A stretch of 64,000 nucleotides of DNA, taken from positions 3,610,001-3,674,000 of the forward strand of contig NZ_CP066308.1 in the NCBI RefSeq assembly GCF_016406105.1, given 5' to 3'. The position numbers and the translations under genes were made by a program. The first letter of the stretch is position 1; every line of letters starts with the position of its first letter. The notes beneath the pieces are model-generated. The model worked only from the letters and a program-made list of their open reading frames with translations, was not told where the DNA came from and searched no databases. Source of the stretch: Brevibacillus composti. Lineage in GTDB: Bacteria; Bacillota; Bacilli; Brevibacillales; Brevibacillaceae. Positions 26,862 to 35,860 of this stretch are shown one piece after another.

Positions 26862-26960
26862 ATGAAGACCAAAACCCGACAAATGGGGACCATCATTGCC
26901 ATCGTGGCATTTAGTGTAGCCGCCATGGTCGGCTTGATTTTCATGTTTTGGCGGATGTGA
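26862..26960 (+). CDS. Small single-pass membrane protein (32 aa)
   Basis: An AAAGGAGG site precedes the ATG by 7 bases. The product begins with basic residues (MKTKTRQMG) and continues as one membrane helix (TIIAIVAFSVAAMVGLIFMF) ending WRM. The strong ribosome site and ideal helix support a real micro-protein. It probably shares a transcript with the 74-residue gene upstream. Function unknown. Confidence 0.6.
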   Translation: MKTKTRQMGTIIAIVAFSVAAMVGLIFMFWRM

Positions 26961-27027
26961 CCAAACCAAACAAAGACGGGGGAGCCATCTCGTGAAAGGC
27001 TCCCCATGGTTGGGCAGATCGAAGATC

Positions 27028-27074
27028 GAAAAACGGCCGGCCCTTGGAGATGTCGCTACTCTCAAGGGCCGGCC
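27028..27074 (-). terminator. Terminator of the chemoreceptor gene
   Basis: GGCCGGCCCTTG and CAAGGGCCGGCC form a perfect 12-bp stem, followed by TTTTTC on the minus strand. Confidence 0.85.
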
Positions 27075-27130
27075 TATCTGCTTCTAACGGCTTATTTTTT
27101 CTGTTTCTTCATCCCCTCAGGCTGCACACC

Positions 27131-29098
27131 TCAGGTCCGGAACCGGGAAACCTGCTCCCTCAGCTGTTCTGCCAGTCTTTCCAGCTCGACCGCCGAAGAC
27201 GCGATCTCCTCCATGGAGGCAAATTGTTCTTCCGCTGCGGCGGACACATTTTGCGTCGAGGCTGCATTCTCGACGGAGATGTCCGCGATTCGGTGTATCG
27301 ACGCTGTCAACTGCCGGGTTCTCTCTGCCATCTCCTGCGTCGCCTCCGATACTTCCCCCATCTGCTGAGCCACTGCTCCTACCGACCCGCGTATGCGGGT
27401 GAAGGTCTGGCCCGCGACGAATACCTGATCGATCCCTGCTTCTACTTCCTGGCGGCTTTGCTGCATCACCAATGCGGCTTTTTCTGCCTCTTCCTGAATC
27501 CCGGAGATGAGCGCGGCGATTTGCAGGGCAGAATCGGCCGACTGTTCCGCGAGCTTGCGCACCTCATCGGCTACGACGGAAAAACCGCGGCCGGACTCGC
27601 CTGCGCGCGAAGCCTCGATCGCCGCATTCAGCGCAAGCAGATTGGTCTGCTTGGCGATATTCCCGATCAGCTCCACGATTTGTCCGATCTCCTGCGAGCG
27701 ATTGCCCAGCCGCTGGATCACCTCCGCCAGTACCCCCACCGTCTGATGGGAGTCTGTGATTTGGCGCACGGCTTTTTGCACCGCCTGGTCGCCCTCTTCC
27801 GCCAGCCGGGCGGTCTCTTGGGCGGCGCCGGCTACCTGACTGCTGTACGCGGCCACGCTCTCGATCCGCTCCGCAAGCTGGCCGGAAGTATCGGAGCCCT
27901 CTTGCACGTATCGGACCTGCTGATCTGTGCCGTGAGCGATCTCTTGAACAGTCGAGGCAATCTGCGCCGTCGCCATGCTTGTCTGATCGGAGCTGGCCGA
28001 CAATTCCTCAGCAGCCGCGGCCAAGCGCTCGACGGACTGCTGAATCGCCGCCAGCAAGGAGCCGAGCGATTCGGCCATCCGGTTGAAGCTCGCTCCCAGC
28101 TTGCCGAATTCGTCATCCGCAGCGATCTCCACCCGCTTTGTGATGTCACCCTGACTGACCCGCTCTGCGGCCTCTGTGAGAAGCCGGAGCGGACGGATCA
28201 TGCCGCGCAGAATGACAAAGCCGATGATGCTGCCGAGTCCCATCGCAATGGCGATGACCCCTAAAGTTTTTTGAAAGATCGGACTGGCCACCTGGTCAGC
28301 CTCTGCCTCATACATGACCCCCATCACCTTCCAGCCGGTGCGCGGGTTGGTCACAAAGACGGCTTGGGCCGGCTTTTCCCCATCGCGCAAAGCAAAGCGG
28401 CCCTCCTCTTGCGCGTAGAGCTGCTCCATCCAGGCTTCCGCGTGTTCCTCGCCCGGATCGTAGGCCGGATGAACGAGTGTAGCGCCATGCTTGTCATAGA
28501 TGGCCATATAACCGCTTTCTCCAATATTCGCCTGCTTGACTACCGCCTCCAGCGTTTCCAATTGCATATCGAGGCTGACCACCCCGCTTCGGTCCGCGAG
28601 AGCGCGAGCAACCCCTATAATGATGTTTCCCGTAACGGCATCCACGTAAGGATCGGTTACAATGGTCTCTCCCGGTGTTGCCATCGCAGCCTGATACCAG
28701 GGCCTCTTTCGCGGATCAAAGCCTTCGGGCAGCTTTGCATCCGATCCCATAATCATGACGCCGGCTTCCGTGCCGATGTAAATTTCGGCCACGTCTTTAT
28801 GTTCCTGCGCAAAAATCTTTAGGCTATGCCGCAGCCCGTCGATTTGGTCCGGCTCCAGTTGGCCGGCCCCGATCACTTGCGCCAGATGCCGGATCGACTG
28901 CTCCTGGGCTTGTACGGTTTGGCTCAACAGTTCATTCACCAGGGCAATATTTTCATGTCCCGCTCGAAAGAGCTGTTGGGTAATCTGTTCCTTTGCGCTC
29001 TGGTAGGAGAGAAACCCGATCAAAAGAGCGGGGATCAGCAAAATTGCCGCGAATGTCGAAATTAATTTTGTCTTGACTGAAACCTTGCCACTTCTCAA
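27131..29098 (-). CDS. Methyl-accepting chemotaxis protein with Cache sensor
   Basis: This 655-residue protein has TM1 ([20 protein letters not shown]), an outer dCache-type sensor (about 40-280; [27 protein letters not shown]), TM2 ([17 protein letters not shown]), HAMP (about 305-360) and the signalling hairpin with the conserved tip [20 protein letters not shown]. It ends at the short RFRT and lacks an obvious CheR-tethering pentapeptide. It would sense small ligands and drive CheA. The start TTG at 29098 has AAGGTG upstream. Its promoter touches the insertion element at 29206. Confidence 0.92.
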   Translation of the reverse strand: MRSGKVSVKTKLISTFAAILLIPALLIGFLSYQSAKEQITQQLFRAGHENIALVNELLSQTVQAQEQSIRHLAQVIGAGQLEPDQIDGLRHSLKIFAQEHKDVAEIYIGTEAGVMIMGSDAKLPEGFDPRKRPWYQAAMATPGETIVTDPYVDAVTGNIIIGVARALADRSGVVSLDMQLETLEAVVKQANIGESGYMAIYDKHGATLVHPAYDPGEEHAEAWMEQLYAQEEGRFALRDGEKPAQAVFVTNPRTGWKVMGVMYEAEADQVASPIFQKTLGVIAIAMGLGSIIGFVILRGMIRPLRLLTEAAERVSQGDITKRVEIAADDEFGKLGASFNRMAESLGSLLAAIQQSVERLAAAAEELSASSDQTSMATAQIASTVQEIAHGTDQQVRYVQEGSDTSGQLAERIESVAAYSSQVAGAAQETARLAEEGDQAVQKAVRQITDSHQTVGVLAEVIQRLGNRSQEIGQIVELIGNIAKQTNLLALNAAIEASRAGESGRGFSVVADEVRKLAEQSADSALQIAALISGIQEEAEKAALVMQQSRQEVEAGIDQVFVAGQTFTRIRGSVGAVAQQMGEVSEATQEMAERTRQLTASIHRIADISVENAASTQNVSAAAEEQFASMEEIASSAVELERLAEQLREQVSRFRT

Positions 29099-29179
29099 AA
29101 CACCTTTACCCCCATGATCTTTTTCTAAAAACTTTACAATTACTAAAAAATGACAAACAAAAATATTACCACGCTATAT

Positions 29180-29208
29180 ATTCTAACTGTAAATGTAATT
29201 TTTGTCAA
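29180..29208 (-). promoter_or_regulatory. Hybrid promoter of the chemoreceptor gene at the IS edge
   Basis: On the minus strand, TTGACA (29203-29208), 17 bases and TAGAAT (29180-29185) form a near-consensus promoter. The first three bases of the -35 (TTG) come from the end of the insertion element; ACA is flanking DNA. From the other flank, the uninterrupted site would have read TTCACA. Confidence 0.6.
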
Positions 29209-29341
29209 TAGCGTTGCATAAACAGTGTGAGTCAAGCCATAGTGGGCAGGATTTTTTTGTCTCCAAAATAAGACTTCTGGTTTCCTCTTCTTGAAAGCGC
29301 TTTATTTTTGTATGATTCCTTTCTTCCACTCGATTTTTGCC

Positions 29342-30694
29342 TCATCCGCGAAGGGCTTTTAAGGCCAGCCCGGTAGGGCTGCTTTGATATGGCCCGTGCA
29401 ACAGGCGGATCGTCCCGTTTATATAGCCTTTTGCCTGCTCTTTCACTTCCCGTAGCAAGTCCTTCACTCGGACCATTGGGTTGGGCTGTAACACTTGCTT
29501 CTTCGCTATCGCCTGGCCGCTCAAACGACTTCCCTCTTGTCGTGCCATAATGGCTCGCAACATCGCTTGTACTCCCCGTACACTCCAACTGTAGCCGCCT
29601 CGTTTGGTCCTTTTTGCCATCACCCGCATTTGCGCTTCCGCACTCCCCATTGGACGCATGCCCGTCGTGTCGATACCAGCTTCACCCAGAACCTTTCGAT
29701 AGTCGATAAGATGCCTTCGATGCCGCCGTAAATAGGCCACGTATTTCCGCCATTCGTTCCGGTGCTCTTCCAGAATCTTTTCCTCCGGTACGGACTCTAC
29801 TGTCGCCAGCAAGATATCCGCTTCAAAGGCCGCCAACGCCTGCCTTACCGTCTGCCACGTCTCTGGCAACTGACCCAGGAATCGGCGCAATTCTCGCGCC
29901 ACATGAAAGCGATCCAGTGTGTAAATACAGCGGTGAAAGTAGGATTCGCATTCTCCAATCCAATTGGCCCCATCCCCATTGACTACGATCCATGTGTTTT
30001 CATCCATGTCGTAATGACGAACCAGAAAGTCGCCAAACCCTTCCCAGAACTCTCCCTTCGTCGTATGCAGGTAATGGCGTTTCGACCTAAGCCGCACTCG
30101 GTCCCCCTCTTGTTCCCATCCTTCGTGCACAATCGCCATTCGATTTTCCATTCCCCGCTGGCGTTGCCTCTGCAATGAGGTGTAAAGTCCATCCACTTCC
30201 ACAAACAATACGCGAACCGACCTTCGGGTCGCTTTCGACACGATGGTTGATGCTTGTTCAACCCGCGTGATTAGTTTGTCCCGAATGGCCTCATGGCTCA
30301 GTACCCGATACCCCAGTAACGCTTCCAAGCGTTTTGCGCTGTCCCGGTACGAGGGGCCTTGGCTAGCAAATTCGATCGCTATCTCTTCCAAAAACGGGCT
30401 TAGCTTCTCCCGCCCGTCAAAGGCCAGCATACGATCCAACAAATACACATGTTGACCCTTCACGCGATCCTGATACAATCGCCGTTTGAATCGAACCGTA
30501 CCAAAGAGTGTGTCGATCTGGACTTCTCGTTGGTCCTTCAGCCGAAAGCGTGAATGATCCCGTTGATGCATCAGATACTCGTCCAACGCTTCCAAAATAT
30601 AAGCCATACCGGCAGCGAACTGTTCCTGCAACGTTCGAAACAACAACGTTTCAAGCTCTTTCATTGTGGGAAATTCCGTGGTAAACTTGCTCAC
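29342..30694 (-). CDS. ISLre2-family transposase
   Basis: This 450-residue transposase opens VSKFTTEFPTMKELETLLF and has RFRLKDQREVQIDTLFGTVRF and YLLDRMLAFDGREKLSPFLE, which are typical of ISLre2 proteins. A DDE-type core follows (VLFVEVDGLYTSLQ; VVNGDGANWIGE; acidic helix later). The start is set at GTG 30694 because AAGGAGGAG precedes it; an in-frame ATG at 30745 is an alternative. The frame is intact, with no stops, so the element may be active. Confidence 0.88.
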   Translation of the reverse strand: MSKFTTEFPTMKELETLLFRTLQEQFAAGMAYILEALDEYLMHQRDHSRFRLKDQREVQIDTLFGTVRFKRRLYQDRVKGQHVYLLDRMLAFDGREKLSPFLEEIAIEFASQGPSYRDSAKRLEALLGYRVLSHEAIRDKLITRVEQASTIVSKATRRSVRVLFVEVDGLYTSLQRQRQRGMENRMAIVHEGWEQEGDRVRLRSKRHYLHTTKGEFWEGFGDFLVRHYDMDENTWIVVNGDGANWIGECESYFHRCIYTLDRFHVARELRRFLGQLPETWQTVRQALAAFEADILLATVESVPEEKILEEHRNEWRKYVAYLRRHRRHLIDYRKVLGEAGIDTTGMRPMGSAEAQMRVMAKRTKRGGYSWSVRGVQAMLRAIMARQEGSRLSGQAIAKKQVLQPNPMVRVKDLLREVKEQAKGYINGTIRLLHGPYQSSPTGLALKALRG

Positions 30695-30991
30695 AGGGTT
30701 TCTCCTCCTTGGTGTGTTTGGTTTTGGCGCTTTACACTTTACCAAGAAGAGAAGCCCTTTTCTATACCCTCCAACTGATTTTTCTTCAAAAATTTCTTTT
30801 CGGTTTGCCCACGAACATTTTACTCATACCATAAACATTGCTTTTCTATCATTTATAGAATTTTCTGAAAACGTACCTGCCGCCGTATAGGCTAAAAAGT
30901 TAAGGGGGCTATGCATGCAAGGCAGTCATTGTCCATTTGGTAATATCTAGGATTTCAAGGTGCTGATTACCTTTTCTTGCTTTGCGTTGCC

Positions 30992-32146
30992 TTAGCTCTT
31001 CACGACCTTCTGCCGACCTTTCGAAGTGCGTGCTGGTTTTCGAAATACAGCCGCTTTAAAAACTTCCCACGACTTGGTGAGATTCGATTTTAGTAGTCGG
31101 CTTAGATCAAGCAGCGACTTAGTTGTCGAGAGCTCCAGTTTCATCAGGAGCAGAAGGCAGTAACTAATCAGGCAAATCAGGATCTGGTTCCATACGGCGT
31201 TTTCATCTTCACCGTAGAATCGCGTCAACTTCAGATGCTGCTTCAACCATCGGAAGAAGGTTTCAATCTTCCAGCGATTGCGGTACAAGTCGCCGATTTC
31301 TTCAGCGGTCAGATCGAATCGGTTCGTTATGATTCGGATGGGATTTCCTTTTAAATCGACGGTTTCGATGAGGCGAAGAACATGCTTCATCTGTTTGGCC
31401 CCTTTGCCGATCTTCACCATGCGATCCCGAGTCATGACCGAGCCTTCCGCTGTTGGAAATTCATCCATCACTTCGACAATAGCATTGTCTTTCAACCGAG
31501 TAACGAAGAAGACTCCATCCCAGCAGTACTGGTCGTATTTCTCGTAGTCCACGTAGCCGCGGTCAAATACATAAGTAGCGCCGGTTTCATCGATGAGCGC
31601 ATCCATTTGGGTGCGATCTGACGGCTTGGCCGGAGTGAGCACGGCCTTCTCCGGATAGACCGTATCCGGATCACAGAAGGTCACGCGTAAGTGGAGTTTC
31701 ACGCCGGCTTTCGTTTTCCGGTACGTTGCCCACTTGTACTTGCTAAGACACAGACTCATGGTCGTGGAATCCAGCAGTTTAACCGTACCGACTCGCCCAG
31801 CGGCAGGCGTGCGAATGCGAGTGACCTGAGCGACCAGATCGACAAATAGCTGCTGTAAAAGTTCCGGCGACAGCTTGTTGTTCTTCCTGGAAAGCTGCGA
31901 AATACTGATGGAGGTGATGCCGAGTTCTTTCTGGAAGGCTTCGTTATTCTCAATTTCGGTGACAATGTCCCGCAAAGCCTTGCGCTGATTCAGCTGAGCG
32001 TCCATGAAGATGAGAAGGTACGCTAGAGTGGTAAGCTTCTTCACATACTTGTCTTCGCCGGTTTCTGTGGTCCAGTCGGAAATTATTTTTGCATTTAAGG
32101 GTGCAACCCATTTACCAAATGACGAAAGTAGTGTATCCTTGTCCAT
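30992..32146 (-). CDS. IS4-family transposase
   Basis: This 384-residue DDE transposase starts MDKDTLLSSFGKWV. Asp residues occur in VKLLDSTTMSL and YVFDRGYVDYEKYD. The C-terminal IS4 signature Y-(2)-R-(3)-E-(6)-K is exact in YRNRWKIETFFRWLKQHLK. The ATG at 32146 follows AGGAGATC; a longer frame to 32218 exists. The frame is intact. It occupies the right half of the nested insertion, 148 bases from the right inverted repeat. Confidence 0.9.
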   Translation of the reverse strand: MDKDTLLSSFGKWVAPLNAKIISDWTTETGEDKYVKKLTTLAYLLIFMDAQLNQRKALRDIVTEIENNEAFQKELGITSISISQLSRKNNKLSPELLQQLFVDLVAQVTRIRTPAAGRVGTVKLLDSTTMSLCLSKYKWATYRKTKAGVKLHLRVTFCDPDTVYPEKAVLTPAKPSDRTQMDALIDETGATYVFDRGYVDYEKYDQYCWDGVFFVTRLKDNAIVEVMDEFPTAEGSVMTRDRMVKIGKGAKQMKHVLRLIETVDLKGNPIRIITNRFDLTAEEIGDLYRNRWKIETFFRWLKQHLKLTRFYGEDENAVWNQILICLISYCLLLLMKLELSTTKSLLDLSRLLKSNLTKSWEVFKAAVFRKPARTSKGRQKVVKS

Positions 32147-32368
32147 GCGTGATCTCCTATGATTAGGGATTTGGACAGGACTACCTGCTACCCTAATTAT
32201 GGAGATTTTTTCTTGCAATGGACGTCTTTAATTTAACATTTTTAGCACAATTTAGAATAACAGAGAAGGGTTCGAATTTAATGCAACGCTATTGAATTTT
32301 TGTGAAACAATTTAACTCAACTCAAATTTTCAGAATACATTTTCTTTTCTCTTTTAGACGAAAAAGAC

Positions 32369-32397
32369 TTTACAAGCAGAAATAATTGCCATATTCT
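32369..32397 (+). promoter_or_regulatory. Promoter of the small-protein cluster
   Basis: TTTACA (32369-32374), 17 bases and TATTCT (32392-32397) precede the 30-residue ORF at 32442. Confidence 0.5.
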
Positions 32398-32441
32398 AAG
32401 AGTACGATTTTTATCGAACCATTTTTAGGAAGGAGGCTACC

Positions 32442-32534
32442 ATGATGATTCAGGCAACAGTTGCAGTTCTCGATATGACACCAGCAGCAGCAACAATCTC
32501 ATATGGCAGCGCCTCCTGGACGAACGAATTGTAA
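32442..32534 (+). CDS. Micro-protein (30 aa)
   Basis: GGAAGGAGG stands 6 bases before two ATG codons. The reading frame gives 30 residues (MMIQATVAVLDMTPAAATIS... ending WTNEL). It is followed by two consecutive terminator-like hairpins. It has no charged tail or membrane helix and I do not recognise it. It could be a small protein or a leader peptide for the genes after the hairpins. Coordinates are good to within a few bases. Confidence 0.45.
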   Translation: MMIQATVAVLDMTPAAATISYGSASWTNEL

Positions 32535-32582
32535 CCTTTGTAGGAACTTCGTTTCTTAACGTTACCCTACTCGTCGTATACC

Positions 32583-32657
32583 AGACCGCAGGCGTTGCAG
32601 CTTGTGGTCTTTTCTTTTCACAAAAGGACCGCAGGCATATGCCCGCGGTTTTTTTAT
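32583..32657 (+). terminator. Two tandem terminator-like hairpins
   Basis: AGACC..CA pairs with TG..GGTCT and is followed by TTTTCTTTTC (32583-32619). ACCGC-GGC pairs with GCC-GCGGT and is followed by seven T residues (32628-32657). Both hairpins contain a CCGCAGGC box, suggesting duplication or competing folds. Confidence 0.65.
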
Positions 32658-32689
32658 CCATTTTTTTCCTTGAAGGGAGGTGATTTGAG

Positions 32690-32845
32690 ATGGTCTTCAA
32701 CTTTCTGTTTTTCACAGTGAAAATCGAGCGTTTTAACGACGAACAGCGTCATGCGGATTACGCCTGTGAGCGTTACCTGCAGGAACGCGCCGAAGCGCAC
32801 GCGCTGCAAGCGGCGCAATACCCGGACTTCGCCATTCGCGGCTAA
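32690..32845 (+). CDS. YrzI-like small protein (51 aa)
   Basis: GGGAGGTGA lies 7 bases before the ATG. The 51-residue product starts MVFNFLFFTVKIERFNDEQR, a short hydrophobic strand followed by a charged helix (CERYLQERAEAHALQAAQ). This layout is that of the small YrzI family of Bacillales, which is often found in tandem copies. A second protein of the same design lies about 140 bases downstream. Function unknown. Confidence 0.65.
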   Translation: MVFNFLFFTVKIERFNDEQRHADYACERYLQERAEAHALQAAQYPDFAIRG

Positions 32846-32880
32846 TGCATGGCCCACACAATCTATAGGAGGGATGTAGA

Positions 32881-32946
32881 ATGATTAACACATTTGGACG
32901 TCAGAAAATGAGATTTACAGGAGTCAAATCGATAGAAGGCGGCTGA
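32881..32946 (+). CDS. Possible micro-protein (21 aa)
   Basis: AGGAGGG stands 7 bases before the ATG and a basic 21-residue frame (MINTFGRQKMRFTGVKSIEGG) follows. It sits between the two YrzI-like genes. The ribosome site is as strong as theirs. The peptide is too short to judge by sequence. Confidence 0.4.
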   Translation: MINTFGRQKMRFTGVKSIEGG

Positions 32947-32983
32947 CTGACTACAAGTAACCCTGCAGGAGGGGTGTAAACAA

Positions 32984-33142
32984 ATGTATATTCCCATGAT
33001 TTTTTTCAGCATACTCATTAAAAAGCGGGAACGTTCTCCAGAGGAAATAGAAGCCCTCTACCGCCAGGACCTGGCGATCAAGGAATGGGAAGAAAGGCGC
33101 ATGAACCAGCAGGCCATGTTCCCTGAATACGTTCGCTGGTAA
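32984..33142 (+). CDS. YrzI-like small protein (52 aa)
   Basis: CAGGAGGGG precedes the ATG. The 52-residue product starts MYIPMIFFSILIKKRERSPE and continues as a charged helix (ALYRQDLAIKEWEERRMNQQ) ending FPEYVRW. It has the same hydrophobic-strand plus charged-helix plan as the 51-residue protein upstream, so the two are likely diverged copies. A strong terminator follows. Confidence 0.65.
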   Translation: MYIPMIFFSILIKKRERSPEEIEALYRQDLAIKEWEERRMNQQAMFPEYVRW

Positions 33143-33177
33143 ACGCATAGAGCGGTGCTGACTGCCGGATAACAACG

Positions 33178-33203
33178 AAAAGCGACCATCATCGGTCGCT
33201 TTT
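33178..33203. terminator. Bidirectional terminator
   Basis: AAAAGCGACC pairs perfectly with GGTCGCTTTT around ATCATC. It serves the small-protein cluster and lies across the end of mutY. Confidence 0.85.
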
Positions 33204-34301
33204 CAGCTTTTCAGCGATTTTTTGGTGAGCCACCGGAAGGGTCAGGGACGAAATCTCCTCCAGGGTCACAAACCGCGCAGCAGACGGCAGCTCCTCCCCT
33301 TCGATCCAGTCACAGCGCCACACCTCCAGATTCCAGTGCAGATGCGAGAACGTATGCTGGACATCCATCAGCGGCTCCAGCACCTCCGCGTCCAGCCCAA
33401 ACCGGCTGCGCAGCCCATCTTGCAGCACTTCCCGCTTGAGGTTGGCGCTGTCGGCATTCGTCTCCACCATGGGGAATTCCCACATGCCAGCCAAGAGCCC
33501 TTGCTCTGGCCTTTTGTTCATCAAAACGCGGCCGTCCCGCCATACGACGGCCACCTGCAGGTTAACCGGACGGGGCGGCTTTGCCTTTCCTTTTACAGGC
33601 AGCTCCTCCTGAACGCCTTCGCGCCGGGCCAGACAGTAGTCAAATACCGGGCAAGTCAGGCATTGGGGCGTTCGCGGCACGCAGACCAGTGCGCCCAGCT
33701 CCATCAAAGCCTGGTTAAAATCTCCGGCTCTCCCTTCAGGGATGACCTGTCTGACGAGATGCTCCACCTTGATCCGCGTAGCGGGCTTCGCAATGTCATC
33801 CGTCAGGTAGAGGAGGCGGGAGAAGACCCGCATGACATTCCCGTCTACAGCCGGCTCCGGCTTTTCATAGGCGATGCTGAGGATCGCCCCTGCTGTATAG
33901 GGACCGATCCCCTTCAAATTGGCGATCTCCTCGGGCGTGTCAGGAACGACGCCGCCGTAGCGGGCCTTTACCTCCCGGGCAGCGCTTTGCAGGTTGCGGG
34001 CTCGCGAGTAATACCCGAGCCCCTCCCACGCCTTCAGCACCTCATCCTCGGGGGCATCGGCCAGCGCCTCTACCGTCGGGAATTTCTCCATGAAGGCTAG
34101 GTAGTAGGGCTTGACGGTCTCCACCCGGGTTTGCTGCAGCATGATTTCCGATACCCAGATCCGGTACGGGTCGCGGTTGATCCGCCAGGGGAGATCCCTT
34201 TTTTGTCCGTCGTACCAGCTGAGCAGATCGCGGGAGAATCCAAAGACATGAAACTCCTCCGGCAATGTATACGTCAGTTCTATTCGTTTCCCTCTGGCCA
34301 T
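33189..34301 (-). CDS. mutY: A/G-specific adenine glycosylase
   Basis: This 370-residue repair enzyme removes adenine mispaired with 8-oxoguanine. The catalytic domain has EIMLQQTRVETV, the helix-hairpin-helix LKGIGPYTAGAILSIAY, VDGNVMRVFSRL with the catalytic Asp, and the 4Fe-4S ligands in CX6CX2CX5C (CVPRTPQC..C..C). The C-terminal NUDIX-like domain (VVWRDGRVLMNKRPEQG; HTFSHLHWNLEVW) recognises 8-oxoguanine. Neighbouring yfhP matches the Bacillus yfhP-mutY order. The gene lies 24 bases after a small ORF on the same strand. Confidence 0.95.
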   Translation of the reverse strand: MARGKRIELTYTLPEEFHVFGFSRDLLSWYDGQKRDLPWRINRDPYRIWVSEIMLQQTRVETVKPYYLAFMEKFPTVEALADAPEDEVLKAWEGLGYYSRARNLQSAAREVKARYGGVVPDTPEEIANLKGIGPYTAGAILSIAYEKPEPAVDGNVMRVFSRLLYLTDDIAKPATRIKVEHLVRQVIPEGRAGDFNQALMELGALVCVPRTPQCLTCPVFDYCLARREGVQEELPVKGKAKPPRPVNLQVAVVWRDGRVLMNKRPEQGLLAGMWEFPMVETNADSANLKREVLQDGLRSRFGLDAEVLEPLMDVQHTFSHLHWNLEVWRCDWIEGEELPSAARFVTLEEISSLTLPVAHQKIAEKLKSDR

Positions 34302-34325
34302 ACGCTTGTGAACATTCCCTTTCTT

Positions 34326-34616
34326 TTACGCCAGCTCAACCGGCTGAAACGCCCACACATGCAGTTTTTCAGCACCGCCCGCGATACACGCGCAAAATTC
34401 ACGGTCAGCCAGCCGCCAGGCTTTTATGGTTTCGTACTGGTCAATCGTTGCTACATGAAAGGCCTCGACGAACAAACCGGGTTGATCCCAGCCTTCCCAG
34501 CTGCGGTATTCCTTGGCTCCCAGCCGCTCCAGCCTCGCCGGCATTTCGGCGAGCAGACGGCGATGCTCGTCACGCTTGGATTCGACAGTTTTGTATTCGA
34601 TAAAAACGGTGATCAT
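34326..34616 (-). CDS. Hypothetical protein with ABM/NIPSNAP-like fold (96 aa)
   Basis: This 96-residue soluble protein opens MITVFIEYKTVESKRDEHRR and has alternating strands and helices with W and F residues (YRSWEGWDQPGLFVEAF; KLHVWAFQP), the pattern of small ferredoxin-like monooxygenase or NIPSNAP-type domains. I cannot assign a function. It is the first gene of a two-gene unit with mutY. The ATG at 34616 has GAGAGGAGAG upstream. Confidence 0.6.
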   Translation of the reverse strand: MITVFIEYKTVESKRDEHRRLLAEMPARLERLGAKEYRSWEGWDQPGLFVEAFHVATIDQYETIKAWRLADREFCACIAGGAEKLHVWAFQPVELA

Positions 34617-34802
34617 CGATTCTCTCTCCTCTCAAGTCTCTTTCATCATACCCGCCTATTTCTTTGGGGACAAGGATACTTTTTTTCCCCAGAAGCGGGA
34701 ATTCTCCCGCCTAACACGCTATAATAACTGATAAGAAAACCTGCCGTCAGGTTTGGATATGACCGCGGATTTGCGATTGAAAAGGGGGAGCATGCGCGCC
34801 TT

Positions 34803-35804
34803 ATGGATACAGCGACACACTTTGCTATGGGCTTCGGGTTAGCAGGGCTCGCCCATCTCGACCCGGTTGTGGCCTCTACACCAGGATTAGCCGAAGCCGT
34901 CATGGTCGGAACCGTAATCGGTTCGCAAGCACCTGATCTGGACGGATTTACCCGCTTTCGCGGAAGCGCCACCTACATCCGGAACCATCGCGGGGTCTCC
35001 CACTCGATTCCGGCCCTGGCCGTCTGGACGGCCGCTATCTTTGCGTTCGTGCAGGCGATCTCCCCGCAGGTGCACTGGCTGCATCTGCTCGGCTGGATTT
35101 TTGCAGCCGTCTGTTTGCATGTCTTCGTCGACCTCTTCAACGCCTATGGCACAAAGGGCTTTTACCCCTTTCGCGACACGTGGATTTCCTGGAATGTGAT
35201 CTTCATTTTCGACCCGTTTATTTTTGCCGCCCATCTCGTCGGTCTGATGCTGTGGGGGGCAGGCGCGGACCCCGGCCAGGTCTTCATGTGGGTCTATCTC
35301 TCTTTAATTCCGTACTATTTCTGGCGCTGGCAGGCGCATAAAAAGACCGTCGAAACGGTGCGCCGCTCCGTCAGCAAAGACGGCACCTACACCGTGGTTC
35401 CCACGCTTTCCTGGAACCTGTGGACCTTTGTGGTAAAGACGGATCAGCACTGGTACGTCGGCGAAGTACACGGCGGCGAGGTAAGCATCCTGGATGTCTT
35501 TTCGATCAAGCCGGAAAACGACCTGATCGCCGCGGCCAAAGCCGACCACAAGGTGCAATCCTTCCTCTCCTTTACGCGGTATGCGCACGTCGAAGCCAAG
35601 GAACAGCCGTTCGGCTACGAAGTCAGATGGTTTGACTTGCGCTATCGGGCCCGCTTTCCGGGGAAAAGCCACTACATGTTTGTCGCGGTCGTCTATCTGG
35701 ATAAAGAGCGGAATATCCGCGACTCGTTTGTGGGCTGGATTCACCGGGGAGAAGAGCAGCTGGCGAAAAAGCTGGACCCCGAAAAAGAAATTCAAATGTC
35801 CTGA
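34803..35804 (+). CDS. YfhP-like membrane-bound metal-dependent hydrolase
   Basis: This 333-residue protein has an N-terminal DUF457-type domain: MDTATHFAMGFGLAGL, GSQAPDLDG and RNHRGVSHSIPAL supply His and Asp ligands for metal, and HLLGWIFAAVCLHVFVDLFN continues a four-helix membrane domain. A soluble C-terminal half of about 150 residues follows (FSIKPENDLIAAAKADHKVQ...). This matches YfhP, which neighbours mutY in Bacillus. The ATG at 34803 follows AAGGGGGAGC at a spacing of about 7 bases. Confidence 0.85.
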   Translation: MDTATHFAMGFGLAGLAHLDPVVASTPGLAEAVMVGTVIGSQAPDLDGFTRFRGSATYIRNHRGVSHSIPALAVWTAAIFAFVQAISPQVHWLHLLGWIFAAVCLHVFVDLFNAYGTKGFYPFRDTWISWNVIFIFDPFIFAAHLVGLMLWGAGADPGQVFMWVYLSLIPYYFWRWQAHKKTVETVRRSVSKDGTYTVVPTLSWNLWTFVVKTDQHWYVGEVHGGEVSILDVFSIKPENDLIAAAKADHKVQSFLSFTRYAHVEAKEQPFGYEVRWFDLRYRARFPGKSHYMFVAVVYLDKERNIRDSFVGWIHRGEEQLAKKLDPEKEIQMS

Positions 35805-35825
35805 TTTGAACGGAATCGGAAAAGA

Positions 35826-35859
35826 AGAGGCGCTTGCTGTCGAGCAGGCGTCTTTTTTG
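35826..35859 (+). terminator. Terminator after the YfhP-like gene
   Basis: AGA-GCGC-TGCT pairs imperfectly with AGCA-GCG-TCT and is followed by TTTTTTG. Confidence 0.65.
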
Positions 35860-35860
35860 T

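Larger units (their letters stand above)
29197..32303. mobile_element. Nested insertion: ISLre2-type element inside an IS4-type element, with target duplications
   Basis: The outer element is 29206-32294 (3,089 bp). Its ends are perfect 14-bp inverted repeats: CAATAGCGTTGCAT at 29206-29219 and its complement at 32281-32294. The 9-bp AATTTTTGT flanks it directly on both sides (29197-29205 and 32295-32303), a target duplication. Inside lie two complete transposase genes on the minus strand. The right end continues straight into the IS4 transposase leader, so I take the outer repeats as the IS4 ends and the ISLre2 unit (about 29235-30895, with imperfect inverted ends around AGCC-ATA...GGCAGG) as a later insertion. 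The reverse nesting is not excluded. Confidence 0.82.

Noticed and set aside
29288-29305. TGAAAGCGCTTTAT resembling a CcpA cre site
   Set aside because: It lies inside the insertion element downstream of its transposase gene and mismatches the final CA of the cre pattern.
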